Assembly (NCBI RefSeq): GCF_900474185.1
Contig: NZ_UCNW01000009.1
Coordinates: forward strand, 124,001 to 188,000
Reading direction: 5' to 3'
Source of the DNA: Synechococcus sp. UW69
GTDB lineage: Bacteria > Cyanobacteriota > Cyanobacteriia > PCC-6307 > Cyanobiaceae
Length of the DNA: 64,000 nt
Of the stretch, positions 6,608 to 16,354 are shown one piece after another. A model generated the notes under the pieces. The model saw nothing but the letters and a program-made list of their open reading frames with translations, did not search any database and was not told the origin of the DNA. The translations under genes were made by a program, and so were the position numbers. The number at the start of each line of letters is the position of its first letter. Position 1 is the stretch's first letter.

Positions 6608-9277
6608 TCATACGGCGCCAAGTGCCGCAGCCAGTTCAGCTTGAGCTGCCTCAAGAGCACCAGGCAAGGCGGCACCATCGCGACCACCGGCCTGCGCCAG
6701 ATTCGGGCGGCCACCACCGCCGCCGCCGCAGCGCTTGGCGATGGCACCGATGAACTTGCCGGCCTGGAGCTTGGCGCCGATCACCTGCTGGCCGAAGGCC
6801 GCCACCAGGATCACCTTGCCCAGATCGGCGGGATCCGGCAGACCACCGATCACCACCGCCGCGCAGTCCCCCAGCTGATCCACCAGGCTCTGGGCCGCTC
6901 CCTGCAAACCGGCGCCATCGACCCCGTCGAGGCGTTCCACCAGCAGCTGAAAGTCGCCCACGGCCTCGGCCTTGGCGGCCAAAGCACCGGCCTTGGCCAC
7001 CGCCAGTTCCGCCTGTGCCGCCGCCAGCGCCTTACCGGTGGCCTTGAGCTCATCCTGAAGAGCCGCAACACGATCAACGATCTCGGCAGGCTGCGCCTTG
7101 AAGCGTTCCCCCAGCTGCTTCACCACCGCATCGCGCTCATTTAGATATGCGAGCACAGCGGGGCCAGCGACGGCTTCAATCCGGCGAATGCCGGCAGCGA
7201 CGCCGCTTTCCGCCACGATCTTGAACAGACCGATTTCTGCGGTGTTGGCCACGTGGGTGCCGCCGCAGAGCTCCATCGACACACCGGGAACATCAACGAC
7301 GCGCACCACATCGGCGTACTTCTCCCCGAACATCGCCACAGCGCCGGCCGCTTTGGCCTGATCAATCGCCATCTCCTGCACGTCAAGCCCGTGGGCTTCG
7401 GCAATCCAAGCGTTGATCAATGCTTCGATCTGCACCAGCTGCTCCGCCGTCACCGCGTTAGGGGAGTGGAAGTCGAAGCGCAGTCGATCGAAATCCACCA
7501 AGGAACCGGCCTGGCCGATCCCCGGATCCACCACCTGCTTGAGCGCAGCCTGGAGAAGGTGGGTGGCGGTGTGATTCGCCTGAGCCCGGCGCCGGCAGGC
7601 ACGATCCACCTGCGCCTTAACGGTCTCACCCAAGGAGAGCTCACCGCGTTCCACACGACCGGCATGCACGAACACATCACGACTACGGCTCACGGAATCA
7701 ATCCGCACGATCAGGTCCGTGCCGGCCAACAGCCCGCGATCGCCCACCTGGCCACCGCCTTCTCCATAGAAGGGTGTGGTGTCGAGCACCACCTGAACCG
7801 CATCGCCAGCCTTCGCGGTGGTAGCCGGTTCGCCGTTCACCACAAGCGCCTGGACGCAGGAGGGGTGGTCGAGAGCCACATACCCCTGGAAGCAGGTCGC
7901 CGCCTGATCGGCCACCACCTGATCGATCGCATCCTGAAGCGTGAGATCGATGCTCACCGCAGCGGCCTTGGCCCGCTGACGCTGCTGCTCCATCGCCGCC
8001 TCGAAGCCATCGAGATCGACGGCTAAGCCCTGCTCCTCAGCAATTTCCTGGGTGAGCTCCAGAGGGAAGCCATAGGTGTCATAAAGCTCAAAGGCCTGGG
8101 CACCGCTGATCTGCGTTGGCTTGGACGCCAGCACCTCCGCCAGCAGCTTCTCACCGCGCTCCAAGGTCTCGAGGAAACGAGCCTCCTCCCGTTGGAGTTC
8201 GGCCAGAATCACCTCCTGCCGCTCAATCACGCTGGGGTGGGCCCCCTTCAGCAAGGCAATCGCCGCTTCCCCCATGGTGAGCAAGAAGGGCTTGTCGATG
8301 CCCAGGAGGCGACCATGACGCACCACCCGGCGCAACAGCCGCCGCAGGATGTAGCCGCGGCCGAGGTTGCTGGCGGTGACGCCATCACAGATCAGCTGCG
8401 TCACAGCACGGCTGTGATCGCCGATCACTTTCAACGACGTCTTGCCCTTATCGTCGAGCTGGTGGTAGTCGACCCCTGCCAGCTCCGCGGCCGCCTGGAT
8501 CAACGGAAAGATCAGGTCAGTTTCGTAGTTGTTGGGGACCTTCTGCAGGATCTGAGCCATCCGCTCCAGACCCATGCCGGTGTCGATGTTGCGATTGGCC
8601 AGCGGCGTGAGCGTGCCCTCAGCGTCGCGGTTGTACTGCATGAACACCAAGTTGTAGAACTCGATGAAGCGGTCGTCGTCCTCCAGATCGATGCCCTCAT
8701 CACCCAGCTCAGGCGAGAAGTCGTAATAGATCTCCGAGCAGGGACCACAGGGCCCAGTCGGCCCCGAAGCCCAGAAGTTGTCGGCCTCGTCCATGCGGAT
8801 AATCCGCTTGGGGTTCACCCCCACCACATCGCGCCAGATCTGCTCGGCTTCATCGTCTTCACGGAAGACACTCACCACCAGATTTTTGGGGTCGATGCCA
8901 TATACAACAGTGCTGAGCTCCCAGGCCCACTCAATCGCCTGCTGCTTGAAGTAATCCCCAAAGGAGAAGTTGCCGAGCATCTCGAAAAAGGTGTGATGCC
9001 GGGCGGTGCGCCCCACGTTCTCGATGTCATTGGTGCGAATGCACTTCTGAGAACTGGTAGCCCGGGGAGCCGGCCTCTCCTGCTGGCCGAGAAAGACCGG
9101 CTTAAAGGGCAGCATTCCCGCAATGGTGAGCAACACCGTTGGATCGTCGGGAATCAACGAAGCGCTGGCCATCCGCTTGTGGCCGCGCTCGGCGTAGAAA
9201 TTCAGGAAAGCCTCACGGATCTCCTCACCGCTGCGCGGTGCAGACGCTGCAGAAGACGACGATGCGGCGGCGACCAT
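6608..9277 (-). CDS. alaS: Alanyl-tRNA synthetase
   Basis: 889 aa from the start chosen here. Class II synthetase charging tRNA-Ala. The catalytic domain begins at REAFLNFYAERGH. The editing domain carries the zinc-binding HTATH and CGGTH motifs, and a C-terminal oligomerisation domain ends in a glycine-rich segment. The frame stays open to 9409. The ATG at 9277 fits the family N-terminus best and avoids deep overlap with the divergent gene starting at 9303. It ends 15 bases from the convergent MscS gene. Confidence 0.96.
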   Translation of the reverse strand: MVAAASSSSAASAPRSGEEIREAFLNFYAERGHKRMASASLIPDDPTVLLTIAGMLPFKPVFLGQQERPAPRATSSQKCIRTNDIENVGRTARHHTFFEMLGNFSFGDYFKQQAIEWAWELSTVVYGIDPKNLVVSVFREDDEAEQIWRDVVGVNPKRIIRMDEADNFWASGPTGPCGPCSEIYYDFSPELGDEGIDLEDDDRFIEFYNLVFMQYNRDAEGTLTPLANRNIDTGMGLERMAQILQKVPNNYETDLIFPLIQAAAELAGVDYHQLDDKGKTSLKVIGDHSRAVTQLICDGVTASNLGRGYILRRLLRRVVRHGRLLGIDKPFLLTMGEAAIALLKGAHPSVIERQEVILAELQREEARFLETLERGEKLLAEVLASKPTQISGAQAFELYDTYGFPLELTQEIAEEQGLAVDLDGFEAAMEQQRQRAKAAAVSIDLTLQDAIDQVVADQAATCFQGYVALDHPSCVQALVVNGEPATTAKAGDAVQVVLDTTPFYGEGGGQVGDRGLLAGTDLIVRIDSVSRSRDVFVHAGRVERGELSLGETVKAQVDRACRRRAQANHTATHLLQAALKQVVDPGIGQAGSLVDFDRLRFDFHSPNAVTAEQLVQIEALINAWIAEAHGLDVQEMAIDQAKAAGAVAMFGEKYADVVRVVDVPGVSMELCGGTHVANTAEIGLFKIVAESGVAAGIRRIEAVAGPAVLAYLNERDAVVKQLGERFKAQPAEIVDRVAALQDELKATGKALAAAQAELAVAKAGALAAKAEAVGDFQLLVERLDGVDGAGLQGAAQSLVDQLGDCAAVVIGGLPDPADLGKVILVAAFGQQVIGAKLQAGKFIGAIAKRCGGGGGGRPNLAQAGGRDGAALPGALEAAQAELAAALGAV

Positions 9278-9302
9278 GACAGGAAGGGGGGATCCTGCCG
9301 TC

Positions 9303-9719
9303 ATGATCGCCTTTGAACCGCCGGCGCCCGTGGCCGTTCCTCCCAGTGATCCTGAGATTCGCCAGCGATTGAGACTGCAGTCGATCGGCTGGGCTCTAAT
9401 TGCCGGCATCAGCGCAGGGCTGATCAGCCTGCCCTGGGGCTTGGAAGCAGCCGTGCGTTCTGGCGGTTGCGGTCTGTTCTACGGACTACTGGCCTTCCAC
9501 CTGCAGCGGGTGGACCCCGATGACGGGCATCTTCAAGCGGGTCTGGTGGGGGCGGTCTGCGGGCTGCGCAGCCTCGGCATGCCGCTACCCCTTGACAACT
9601 GGCAGGTCGATGGCCTGGCATCATTAGTACTGGAGCTTTTTCTGGCCTGGCTGCCGTTGATCGGCAGTGCTCTCCTGCTCCAAGGCATCCTCCGCTTCCT
9701 GCCCGCGTCGCGGCCATGA
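9303..9719 (+). CDS. Small hydrophobic protein of unknown function
   Basis: 138 aa, not recognised. At least three membrane-like segments are visible (about 35-55, 62-76 and 105-128), with a charged loop around DPDDG. An upstream ATG at 9276 would add nine residues but overlaps the alaS start, so the ATG at 9303 is preferred. Its stop overlaps the start of the SNF2 helicase gene by four bases (ATGA), so it is probably translated from the same message. Function cannot be inferred. Confidence 0.6.
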   Translation: MIAFEPPAPVAVPPSDPEIRQRLRLQSIGWALIAGISAGLISLPWGLEAAVRSGGCGLFYGLLAFHLQRVDPDDGHLQAGLVGAVCGLRSLGMPLPLDNWQVDGLASLVLELFLAWLPLIGSALLLQGILRFLPASRP

Positions 9720-12700
9720 GCCTGCTGCACGCCACCTGGCTTCCCGCCATCCGTACCTCAAGCAGTTCCGGCCAACCGGCACTGCTCGTTTGGGCTGACA
9801 CCTGGCGGGTGGCCACACCGGAAGGGCCAGGCCTCACCCCGGCGCTGCATCCCTTCACCCTCAGCCACGACGACCTCAAGGCCTGGCTCAGCGAACGCGA
9901 CCTTCTGCCCGGCGGCAGCATCGATGCCACGGCTTGTCTCACCCTGCCAAGCCGCACGGTGAAGCCGCGCAAAAGCCGAAGCAAAGCAGCGGATCCAGCG
10001 CCAGAGCCACCGGGCTGGACCGGACTGCCGATGCAAGCCGGCGAACCGATCCCCAAACAAACGGAATGGTGGCCTTGGCAGGTGCAGGGGCTTGCCGTGG
10101 AACCCTCAGCAGCCACAGAGTGGCTGTCCCGCTTGCCGCTGTCGGGGACCAACCCGGACCTGGCCGATGAATTGCGCTGGTGGAGCCATCTGCAGCGCTG
10201 GGCCCTGAGTCTGGTGGCCCGTGGCCGCTGGATGCCCCAGATGGAACTGAGCAAAGGGGAGGGCTACCCCCATCGGGCCCGTTGGGTGCCGCTGCTTAAC
10301 CGAGAAGAAGATCGACGTCGGCTGGAGGATCTGGCAGCCAGCCTTCCCCTAGTGGCCACCTGTGCCTTGCCCTGGCGCGAACCGCTGGGGCGCCGCAGCA
10401 ACCGCACGACCCGGTTGCGGCCAGAGGCGATGCGGGCCGCCAATCCCGTCGCCAGCTGCAGGCCCCGCAGCGGTCGCCTGCGGGTGGCGACCCTGCTGGA
10501 AGATCTGGTGGACGCCCAGCTGCGCAAGGACTTCGAGCCCTCCAGTGATGGCCTTGATCCCCTGCTGACGCTCTGGCAGGAGGCCCTGGGATCAGAGACC
10601 GGGGTGATCGAGATCGGTGATGAGGAGGCCGAACGACTGGCCAGCGCAAGCCATCACTGGCGGGAAGGCATCGCCGGCGGATTCGCCGCGGCCCGGACCT
10701 GCCTGGAACTGCACACCCCACCGGATGGGGAGGATCTCTGGGAACTGCGCTTCGGACTGCAGGCGGAAGCCGACCCAAGCCTGAAGCTCCCGGCCGCCGC
10801 AGCCTGGGCCTCCGGCGCCGAAATGCTCCAACTGGGTGAGATCCAGGTGGACCAGCCCGGCGAAGTGCTACTGGAGGGCCTCGGGCGGGCCCTGACGGTG
10901 TTCCCACCGATCGAACGGGGGCTGGAAAGCGCCACGCCAGACACGATGCAACTCACACCGGCCGAAGCCTTCGTGCTGGTGCGCACCGCAGCTCGGCAAC
11001 TGCGGGACGCCGGTGTGGGCGTGGACCTACCCCCGAGCCTCTCCGGTGGACTAGCCAGCCGACTGGGACTGGCGATTAAGGCTGAACTACCGGAGCGGTC
11101 GCGGGGCTTCACCCTCGGTGAGTGTCTGGATTGGGAGTGGGATCTGATGATCGGTGGGGTGACGCTCACCCTGCGAGAACTGGAGCGACTCAGCGGCAAG
11201 CGCAGCCCCCTAGTGCGCCACAAGGGGGCCTGGATCGAACTGCGTCCGAACGACCTCAAGAACGCCGAACGCTTCTGTGGCGCCAAAGCAGAACTGAGCC
11301 TCGACGACGCGCTGCGGTTGACGGGAACGGAAGGGGAGCTGCTGATGCGGATGCCGGTGCACCGCTTCGATGCAGGCCCACGGCTGCAGTCGGTGCTGGA
11401 GCAATATCACCAGCAAAAAGCCCCCGACCCACTGCCGGCCCCAGAGGGATTCTGCGGCCAGTTGCGGCCTTATCAGGAGCGGGGCCTGGGCTGGCTCGCC
11501 TTCCTGCATCGGTTTGACCAAGGGGCCTGCTTGGCCGATGACATGGGCTTGGGCAAAACAATCCAGTTGCTGGCGTTTCTGCAGCACCTCAAGGCGGAGC
11601 AGGAATTGAAGCGCCCGGTGCTGTTGGTGGCACCCACCTCAGTGCTCACCAACTGGCGAAGGGAAGCGGAAGCCTTCACCCCCGAGTTGGCGGTCACCGA
11701 GCACTACGGCCCGCGTCGTCCCTCCACACCGGCCGACCTGAAGAAAGCCTTGAAGGAGGTGGACTTGTTACTCACCAGCTACGGACTGCTGCAACGCGAC
11801 AGCGAACTGCTGGAAACCCAGGACTGGCAGGGGGTCGTGATTGATGAAGCCCAGGCGATCAAGAACCCCGGCGCCAAGCAGAGCCAAGCAGCCCGGGATC
11901 TGGCCCGCCCCGGCCGAAGCAAAAGCAACCGCTTCCGCATCGCCCTGACCGGCACCCCAGTGGAAAACCGCGTCAGCGAACTGTGGGCGTTGATGGACTT
12001 CCTCAACCCCAAGGTGCTGGGGGAGGAGGACTTCTTCCGCCAGCGCTACCGGATGCCGATCGAGCGTTACGGCGACATGTCGTCTCTGCGCGACCTCAAG
12101 GGGCGGGTCGGACCATTCATCCTGCGCCGGCTCAAGACCGACAAAACGATCATCTCGGACCTTCCCGAAAAGGTGGAGCTGAGCGAATGGGTGGGGCTGA
12201 GCAAAGAGCAAAAATCCCTGTACAGCAAAACCGTGGAAGACACGCTTGATGCCATTGCACGTGCTCCGCGCGGGAAGCGCCACGGCCAAGTGCTGGCCCT
12301 GCTCACCCGGCTAAAACAGATCTGCAACCATCCCGCCCTTGCCCTGAGCGAAGGGGCTGTAGACGATGGCTTCCTCGGCCGCTCCGCCAAGTTGCAGCGG
12401 CTAGAGGAGATCCTTGACGAGGTGATCGAAGCGGGCGACCGGGCTTTGCTGTTCACCCAGTTCGCCGAATGGGGGCATCTGTTGCAGGCCTGGATGCAAC
12501 AGCGCTGGAAGGCGGAGGTGCCCTTCCTGCACGGCGGCACCCGCAAGAGCGAACGTCAGGCGATGGTGGATCGCTTCCAGGAGGATCCCCGCGGTCCGCA
12601 GCTGTTCTTGCTCTCGCTCAAGGCCGGTGGTGTGGGCCTCAACCTCACCCGGGCCAGCCACGTGTTCCACATCGATCGCTGGTGGAACCCGGCCGTGGAA

Positions 12701-12913
12701 AACCAAGCCACCGACCGGGCCTACCGAATCGGCCAGACCAATCGGGTGATGGTGCATAAATTCATCACCAGCGGCTCGGTGGAAGAAAAAATCGATCGCA
12801 TGATCCGGGAGAAATCACGCCTAGCGGAGGATGTGATCGGCTCCGGGGAGGATTGGCTCGGCAGCCTCGGTGGCGATCAATTGCGTGATCTCGTTTCCTT
12901 GGAGGACACCTGA
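9716..12913 (+). CDS. SNF2-family DNA-dependent ATPase/helicase
   Basis: 1065 aa. The N-terminal 550 residues are of the kind associated with bacterial SNF2 proteins. The motor follows: Walker A MGLGKT, a Walker B variant VVIDEAQ, ALTGTPVENR (motif III), then helicase-C with GGVGLNL and QATDRAYRIGQ. It is a double-stranded nucleic-acid translocase related to HepA/RapA and Rad54-type proteins. It is followed two bases later by a SWIM zinc-finger gene, a pairing seen across bacteria and probably reflecting a shared complex. It overlaps the membrane-protein gene upstream. Confidence 0.93.
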   Translation: MSLLHATWLPAIRTSSSSGQPALLVWADTWRVATPEGPGLTPALHPFTLSHDDLKAWLSERDLLPGGSIDATACLTLPSRTVKPRKSRSKAADPAPEPPGWTGLPMQAGEPIPKQTEWWPWQVQGLAVEPSAATEWLSRLPLSGTNPDLADELRWWSHLQRWALSLVARGRWMPQMELSKGEGYPHRARWVPLLNREEDRRRLEDLAASLPLVATCALPWREPLGRRSNRTTRLRPEAMRAANPVASCRPRSGRLRVATLLEDLVDAQLRKDFEPSSDGLDPLLTLWQEALGSETGVIEIGDEEAERLASASHHWREGIAGGFAAARTCLELHTPPDGEDLWELRFGLQAEADPSLKLPAAAAWASGAEMLQLGEIQVDQPGEVLLEGLGRALTVFPPIERGLESATPDTMQLTPAEAFVLVRTAARQLRDAGVGVDLPPSLSGGLASRLGLAIKAELPERSRGFTLGECLDWEWDLMIGGVTLTLRELERLSGKRSPLVRHKGAWIELRPNDLKNAERFCGAKAELSLDDALRLTGTEGELLMRMPVHRFDAGPRLQSVLEQYHQQKAPDPLPAPEGFCGQLRPYQERGLGWLAFLHRFDQGACLADDMGLGKTIQLLAFLQHLKAEQELKRPVLLVAPTSVLTNWRREAEAFTPELAVTEHYGPRRPSTPADLKKALKEVDLLLTSYGLLQRDSELLETQDWQGVVIDEAQAIKNPGAKQSQAARDLARPGRSKSNRFRIALTGTPVENRVSELWALMDFLNPKVLGEEDFFRQRYRMPIERYGDMSSLRDLKGRVGPFILRRLKTDKTIISDLPEKVELSEWVGLSKEQKSLYSKTVEDTLDAIARAPRGKRHGQVLALLTRLKQICNHPALALSEGAVDDGFLGRSAKLQRLEEILDEVIEAGDRALLFTQFAEWGHLLQAWMQQRWKAEVPFLHGGTRKSERQAMVDRFQEDPRGPQLFLLSLKAGGVGLNLTRASHVFHIDRWWNPAVENQATDRAYRIGQTNRVMVHKFITSGSVEEKIDRMIREKSRLAEDVIGSGEDWLGSLGGDQLRDLVSLEDT

Positions 12914-12915
12914 CC

Positions 12916-13803
12916 ATGACCCTCAGCAACAACAGCACCAACGGCAGCACCGCCATCGGAGACGACGGCCTGGGCCAACAGCCCTGGTGGGTGGAGCAAT
13001 GGATGGAGCTGATCAACGGTTACCGGTTCAAGAAGCGGTTGGAACGGGCCTGGGGCTATGCCCGGGAAGGCCATGTGACGTCGATCCGCTTCGAAGGCCG
13101 CCGGGTCCATGCCCGGGTCCAAGGCACCGATGAAGCGCCTTACAAAGTGAAGCTCTGGCTGGATGTGCTGAACGATGAAGATTGGGGCTATGTCATGGAA
13201 GCCCTGACCCAAAAAGCCCGCTGGTCGGCCCAACTCCTGGCGGGGATCATGCCCTCAGACATCGAACGGGCCTTCGCCGCCAGCGGCAAACGCCTGTTCC
13301 CGTTCAAGCTGCAGGAGGTGCGCAGCGAGTGCAGCTGCCCGGATAAAGCCAACCCCTGCAAACACATCAGCGCGGTGTATTTCCTGATGGGGGACCGCTT
13401 CAGTGAAGACCCCTTCGTGTTATTCCAACTGCGGGGCCGCACCCGAGCTCGGCTACTGGAGGACCTGGCGGAACACCGGCGCAAGGCCCTGGCTGAGCGG
13501 GCGGAGGCGGCCAAGGAAGCGGGCATTACCAACATCCCTGACGATGCCACCCCCCTGCCGCCCCATCCAGCAGTGCAGGATCCCGCCCTGTGGTGGCGCT
13601 ACAACCGCAACCTCGATGGCGACCTGGTGGTGATCACCCCGGCGATGGATGGAGACACCGGCCTGGATGCCGCCGGAGAGCTGCCACTGGCGGAAGACCC
13701 GCGTTTCGCCGATGCCCGAAGCACCTTCCTCAGCAACCTCAAGGCCCACGGCCAGGCCAGTGCCCAGAAGGCGATGCTGCAGGCCATGGCGGCCGGCAGC
13801 TGA
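12916..13803 (+). CDS. SWIM zinc-finger protein
   Basis: 295 aa. The SWIM motif C-x-C-xn-C-x-H is at about residues 138-152 (CSCPDKANPCKH), a zinc-binding module predicted to bind DNA or protein. The region before it has WWVEQW and a repetitive beta-rich segment common to SWIM partners of SNF2 ATPases. The C-terminal part is charged, then acidic. It starts two bases after the SNF2 stop, so the two are almost certainly co-translated. The SWIM protein probably targets or modulates the motor (inference). Confidence 0.88.
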   Translation: MTLSNNSTNGSTAIGDDGLGQQPWWVEQWMELINGYRFKKRLERAWGYAREGHVTSIRFEGRRVHARVQGTDEAPYKVKLWLDVLNDEDWGYVMEALTQKARWSAQLLAGIMPSDIERAFAASGKRLFPFKLQEVRSECSCPDKANPCKHISAVYFLMGDRFSEDPFVLFQLRGRTRARLLEDLAEHRRKALAERAEAAKEAGITNIPDDATPLPPHPAVQDPALWWRYNRNLDGDLVVITPAMDGDTGLDAAGELPLAEDPRFADARSTFLSNLKAHGQASAQKAMLQAMAAGS

Positions 13804-13827
13804 AGCGACGTGGAGGGGCCTGGAGCC

Positions 13828-14307
13828 ATGGCCTGCGAAGCCGCCTGGCTCACCTCCGAAAAACAAGGGCTCGCCGGGGTGCTGCTGCAATCCCATCAAC
13901 GGGCCTTCGGCCGGCCACTGATCGCCGCCGCCCAACCGGGCCGCTCCAGGCGCCTGCTGTGCCAGGAACTGTTCGCCTGCGGTTTTCCGGTGCTGGCCCA
14001 CGGCACCGGAAACGATCCAAGGCTCAGTTACGCCAATGCGGCTGCGCTGCAGCTCTGGGAGACCAGCTGGCATGAGCTGATCGGCCTGCCCTCACGGCTC
14101 ACCGCACCGGAAACCGAACGGGCAGAACGCAGCAACGCCCTGGGCCAGGCCAAACGTCTGGACGCAGTTGAGAACTATCAAGGCATTCGGATCAGCCGAA
14201 AAGGGCAGCAGTTCATGCTCAACAACGCCCGTATCTGGACGCTCTGGGATGCAGAAGAGCGGGTGTGCGGCCAGGCGGCCTGCTTCAGCGACTGGTGGTG
14301 GCTTTAG
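13828..14307 (+). CDS. MEKHLA-domain protein
   Basis: 159 aa consisting almost entirely of a PAS-like MEKHLA domain. Seen: HGTGNDPRLSYANAAALQLWE, a segment typical of the family, and the LIGLPSRLTAPE region. MEKHLA domains occur in plant HD-ZIP III regulators and as stand-alone proteins in cyanobacteria and proteobacteria, with proposed sensing roles. A GTG at 13810 would add six residues; the ATG at 13828 is preferred. It follows the SWIM gene by 24 bases and may be the last gene of that operon. Confidence 0.8.
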   Translation: MACEAAWLTSEKQGLAGVLLQSHQRAFGRPLIAAAQPGRSRRLLCQELFACGFPVLAHGTGNDPRLSYANAAALQLWETSWHELIGLPSRLTAPETERAERSNALGQAKRLDAVENYQGIRISRKGQQFMLNNARIWTLWDAEERVCGQAACFSDWWWL

Positions 14308-14473
14308 GGAGATTCGGTTTCAACACCATCCCTGTCGTGCCAGCCGAACCTGGTGGTAGAGACCGAATCAAAACGGGCGGTTCTCACACTTCTAGTTCTC
14401 ATCCAAGCGGCGCAGATTGTGTTGGCGGGCAATCAACCAAGTCCGCAGATGTTCATTCTTCAGAGCAACCATC

Positions 14474-14866
14474 ATGCTGACCCTCCGCCAATCACCCTTC
14501 GATCTGTTCGAGCGTCTCGAGCAGCAACTTGCGACCGCAGAGCGCGTCCCCAACGCCGAAATCCATGAGACTGAATCCAGCTACAACGTGCGGCTGGAAC
14601 TGCCTGGCGTGGACCGCGACTCCATCGACATCAAGGCCACCGATCGCAATCTGGTGATCAACGCAGAACGCACAGCCGCAACCGGCGATGACAACAATGA
14701 ACCTCTGCTGAGCGAATTCCGCTGCGGCACCTGGAGCCGCAGCTTCCGCTTCCCCCACAGCCTTGATCGCGACCAGCTCAAAGCCAGCTACCGCGACGGC
14801 ATTCTTGAAATCAACGCCGGCAAAGCTGTTGAACACACCAGCGTTTCGGTGAAGATCGAGAACTGA
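14474..14866 (+). CDS. Hsp20 small heat shock protein
   Basis: 130 aa alpha-crystallin-type chaperone that holds unfolding proteins. Seen: ELPGVDRDSIDI at the start of the crystallin fold, a central FRFPHSL strand, and YRDGILEI, the conserved A-x-x-x-G-x-L-type region. The frame is open from 14417, but the ATG at 14474 gives the usual short N-terminus. About 165 bases of leader separate it from the preceding gene, room for its own promoter. A strong terminator follows at 14932-14957. Confidence 0.93.
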   Translation: MLTLRQSPFDLFERLEQQLATAERVPNAEIHETESSYNVRLELPGVDRDSIDIKATDRNLVINAERTAATGDDNNEPLLSEFRCGTWSRSFRFPHSLDRDQLKASYRDGILEINAGKAVEHTSVSVKIEN

Positions 14867-14931
14867 ACAGCCATCGCACTAAACAGCATTGAGCTGAAGC
14901 AGCTCATCCCCACACCGAGGAACGGAAGCTC

Positions 14932-14957
14932 AACCCCTGCCCATGGCAGGGGTTTTT
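14932..14957 (+). terminator. Rho-independent terminator after hsp20
   Basis: The sequence AACCCCTGCC-AT-GGCAGGGGTT forms a near-perfect GC-rich hairpin (14932-14953) followed by TTTTTT. It can also serve the convergent transporter gene that ends at 14977. Confidence 0.85.
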
Positions 14958-14976
14958 TGATGGAACCGCATTCGGG

Positions 14977-16272
14977 TTAGCCCCCAAGGCCGAAGAAAAA
15001 GCGGCCGATGAACAACAGGCTGAATCCGCTGAAAAACACCAAACCAAACCAGCAAAACGCCTGGGTGAGCCGCCCATAACGGTGTGCAAGCGGAACCAAA
15101 GGACTGTTGATCGTGTCCATCGCCATCCAGGCGAACAGGGGCGCCGTGAGGAAACTGCCGGTCATCGCCCCGAACACGAAATCCTTCACCCCAATACCGC
15201 CGGTCTTGGCCACCACCAACGCCAGCACAGCCGCCAGAAAATGCACGATGACCCAGATATCGAAGCGACGCTGCATGGGCCCCGGTGCCGAGTCACCACT
15301 GTCGTGATGGCGCAGCAAGCCCTGAATCGCCGCAATGCTTCGGGGGTAGGCATCAAGACAGGTGAGGGTGGTGCTGAACATGGCGAAAAAGGCCGCCGGA
15401 ATGATCACCCAAGCCGCCCAACCGCCCATGGCGGCCGTATAGAGCTTGATCAGCTTCTGAGCGAAGGAAACACCACTGCCAGCGAGCATTCCATCACCGC
15501 TGCCGTACATCGTGAAGGCGCCAAGGATCACGAAGAACATCGCCGTCACCACCGTGACGCCATAGCCGAGGTTGAAATCAAATTCCGCTTCCTTCGGCGT
15601 TGCGGTGTGGTCGGTATCCCGGGCACGGGAGAACATCCACAAGGATGGCCACACGCACATCTCCACCGGACCGGGCATCCAGCCCATCAAGGGAATCAAA
15701 AAGGCCAGGTTGGCAAGGGTCCAGGGACTGGGATCCGTGCTGACCCAACTCGCTGCCACATCACCGACGGGGCCGCGAATCAACAGTGATGCGGCCGCGA
15801 TCCCTGTGAGCAAGGTGAGCAGCACCACCAGCAGCTTGGAGAGACGGTCCAAAGCGCGGTAGTGCCCCAACAGCAGCACCAGGCCACTCACCGCCAACAC
15901 GGCGATCGACAGTCCATAGGGGTCCAATCCCGCCAGCAGGGGGATGTTGGTGAGCAGCAGCCCCGCAACAAAACTCACTGCAGCGATGGTGAAGGTGCCT
16001 GTCACCAGGCTCACCACCAAATACAGCGGGAGGTAGAGCGGATTGCGTTGCTGGAAGCCCTCCAGCAACGACAGTCCGGTGGCCGCCGTGAAGCGGGTGC
16101 CCACCCGCAGGAACGGGTATTTGATCAGATTGGTAAGCAGGATCAGTCCCACCAGCGCAAAGCCGAAACGGGCCCCCGCCGTGGTGGAAGACATCAAGTG
16201 GGATCCACCAATGCAGGCACCTGCCAACAGGATCCCGGGACCAATGCTGCGTCGCAGCGTCGATGACGCCAT
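14977..16272 (-). CDS. Nramp-related divalent metal transporter, divergent subfamily
   Basis: 431 aa from the ATG at 16272. About eleven membrane helices are visible. It begins SIGPG like Nramp proteins, but the helix 1 metal motif DPGN is replaced by IGGSHL and the helix 6 MPH motif by GWMPGPVE. This matches a separate bacterial Nramp-like subfamily with a conserved SHL in helix 1, whose substrate is not established; classical Mn or Fe specificity should not be assumed. The frame is open to 16488, and an ATG at 16356 would share its CATG with the divergent flv3 start. The shorter start leaves 82 bases for promoters. Confidence 0.85.
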   Translation of the reverse strand: MASSTLRRSIGPGILLAGACIGGSHLMSSTTAGARFGFALVGLILLTNLIKYPFLRVGTRFTAATGLSLLEGFQQRNPLYLPLYLVVSLVTGTFTIAAVSFVAGLLLTNIPLLAGLDPYGLSIAVLAVSGLVLLLGHYRALDRLSKLLVVLLTLLTGIAAASLLIRGPVGDVAASWVSTDPSPWTLANLAFLIPLMGWMPGPVEMCVWPSLWMFSRARDTDHTATPKEAEFDFNLGYGVTVVTAMFFVILGAFTMYGSGDGMLAGSGVSFAQKLIKLYTAAMGGWAAWVIIPAAFFAMFSTTLTCLDAYPRSIAAIQGLLRHHDSGDSAPGPMQRRFDIWVIVHFLAAVLALVVAKTGGIGVKDFVFGAMTGSFLTAPLFAWMAMDTINSPLVPLAHRYGRLTQAFCWFGLVFFSGFSLLFIGRFFFGLGG

Positions 16273-16354
16273 CACAAGGTTGCGGTTGCTACCAGTCTCC
16301 GCCGCCTTCCCCCGCTGAATCTCCGTAAAGTCGACTTCCGTCACGGTCGGTTTC

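Noticed and set aside
8192-9316. Long forward reading frame (374 aa) across alaS
   Set aside because: It is antisense to a clearly recognised synthetase, and its composition is that of a shadow frame.
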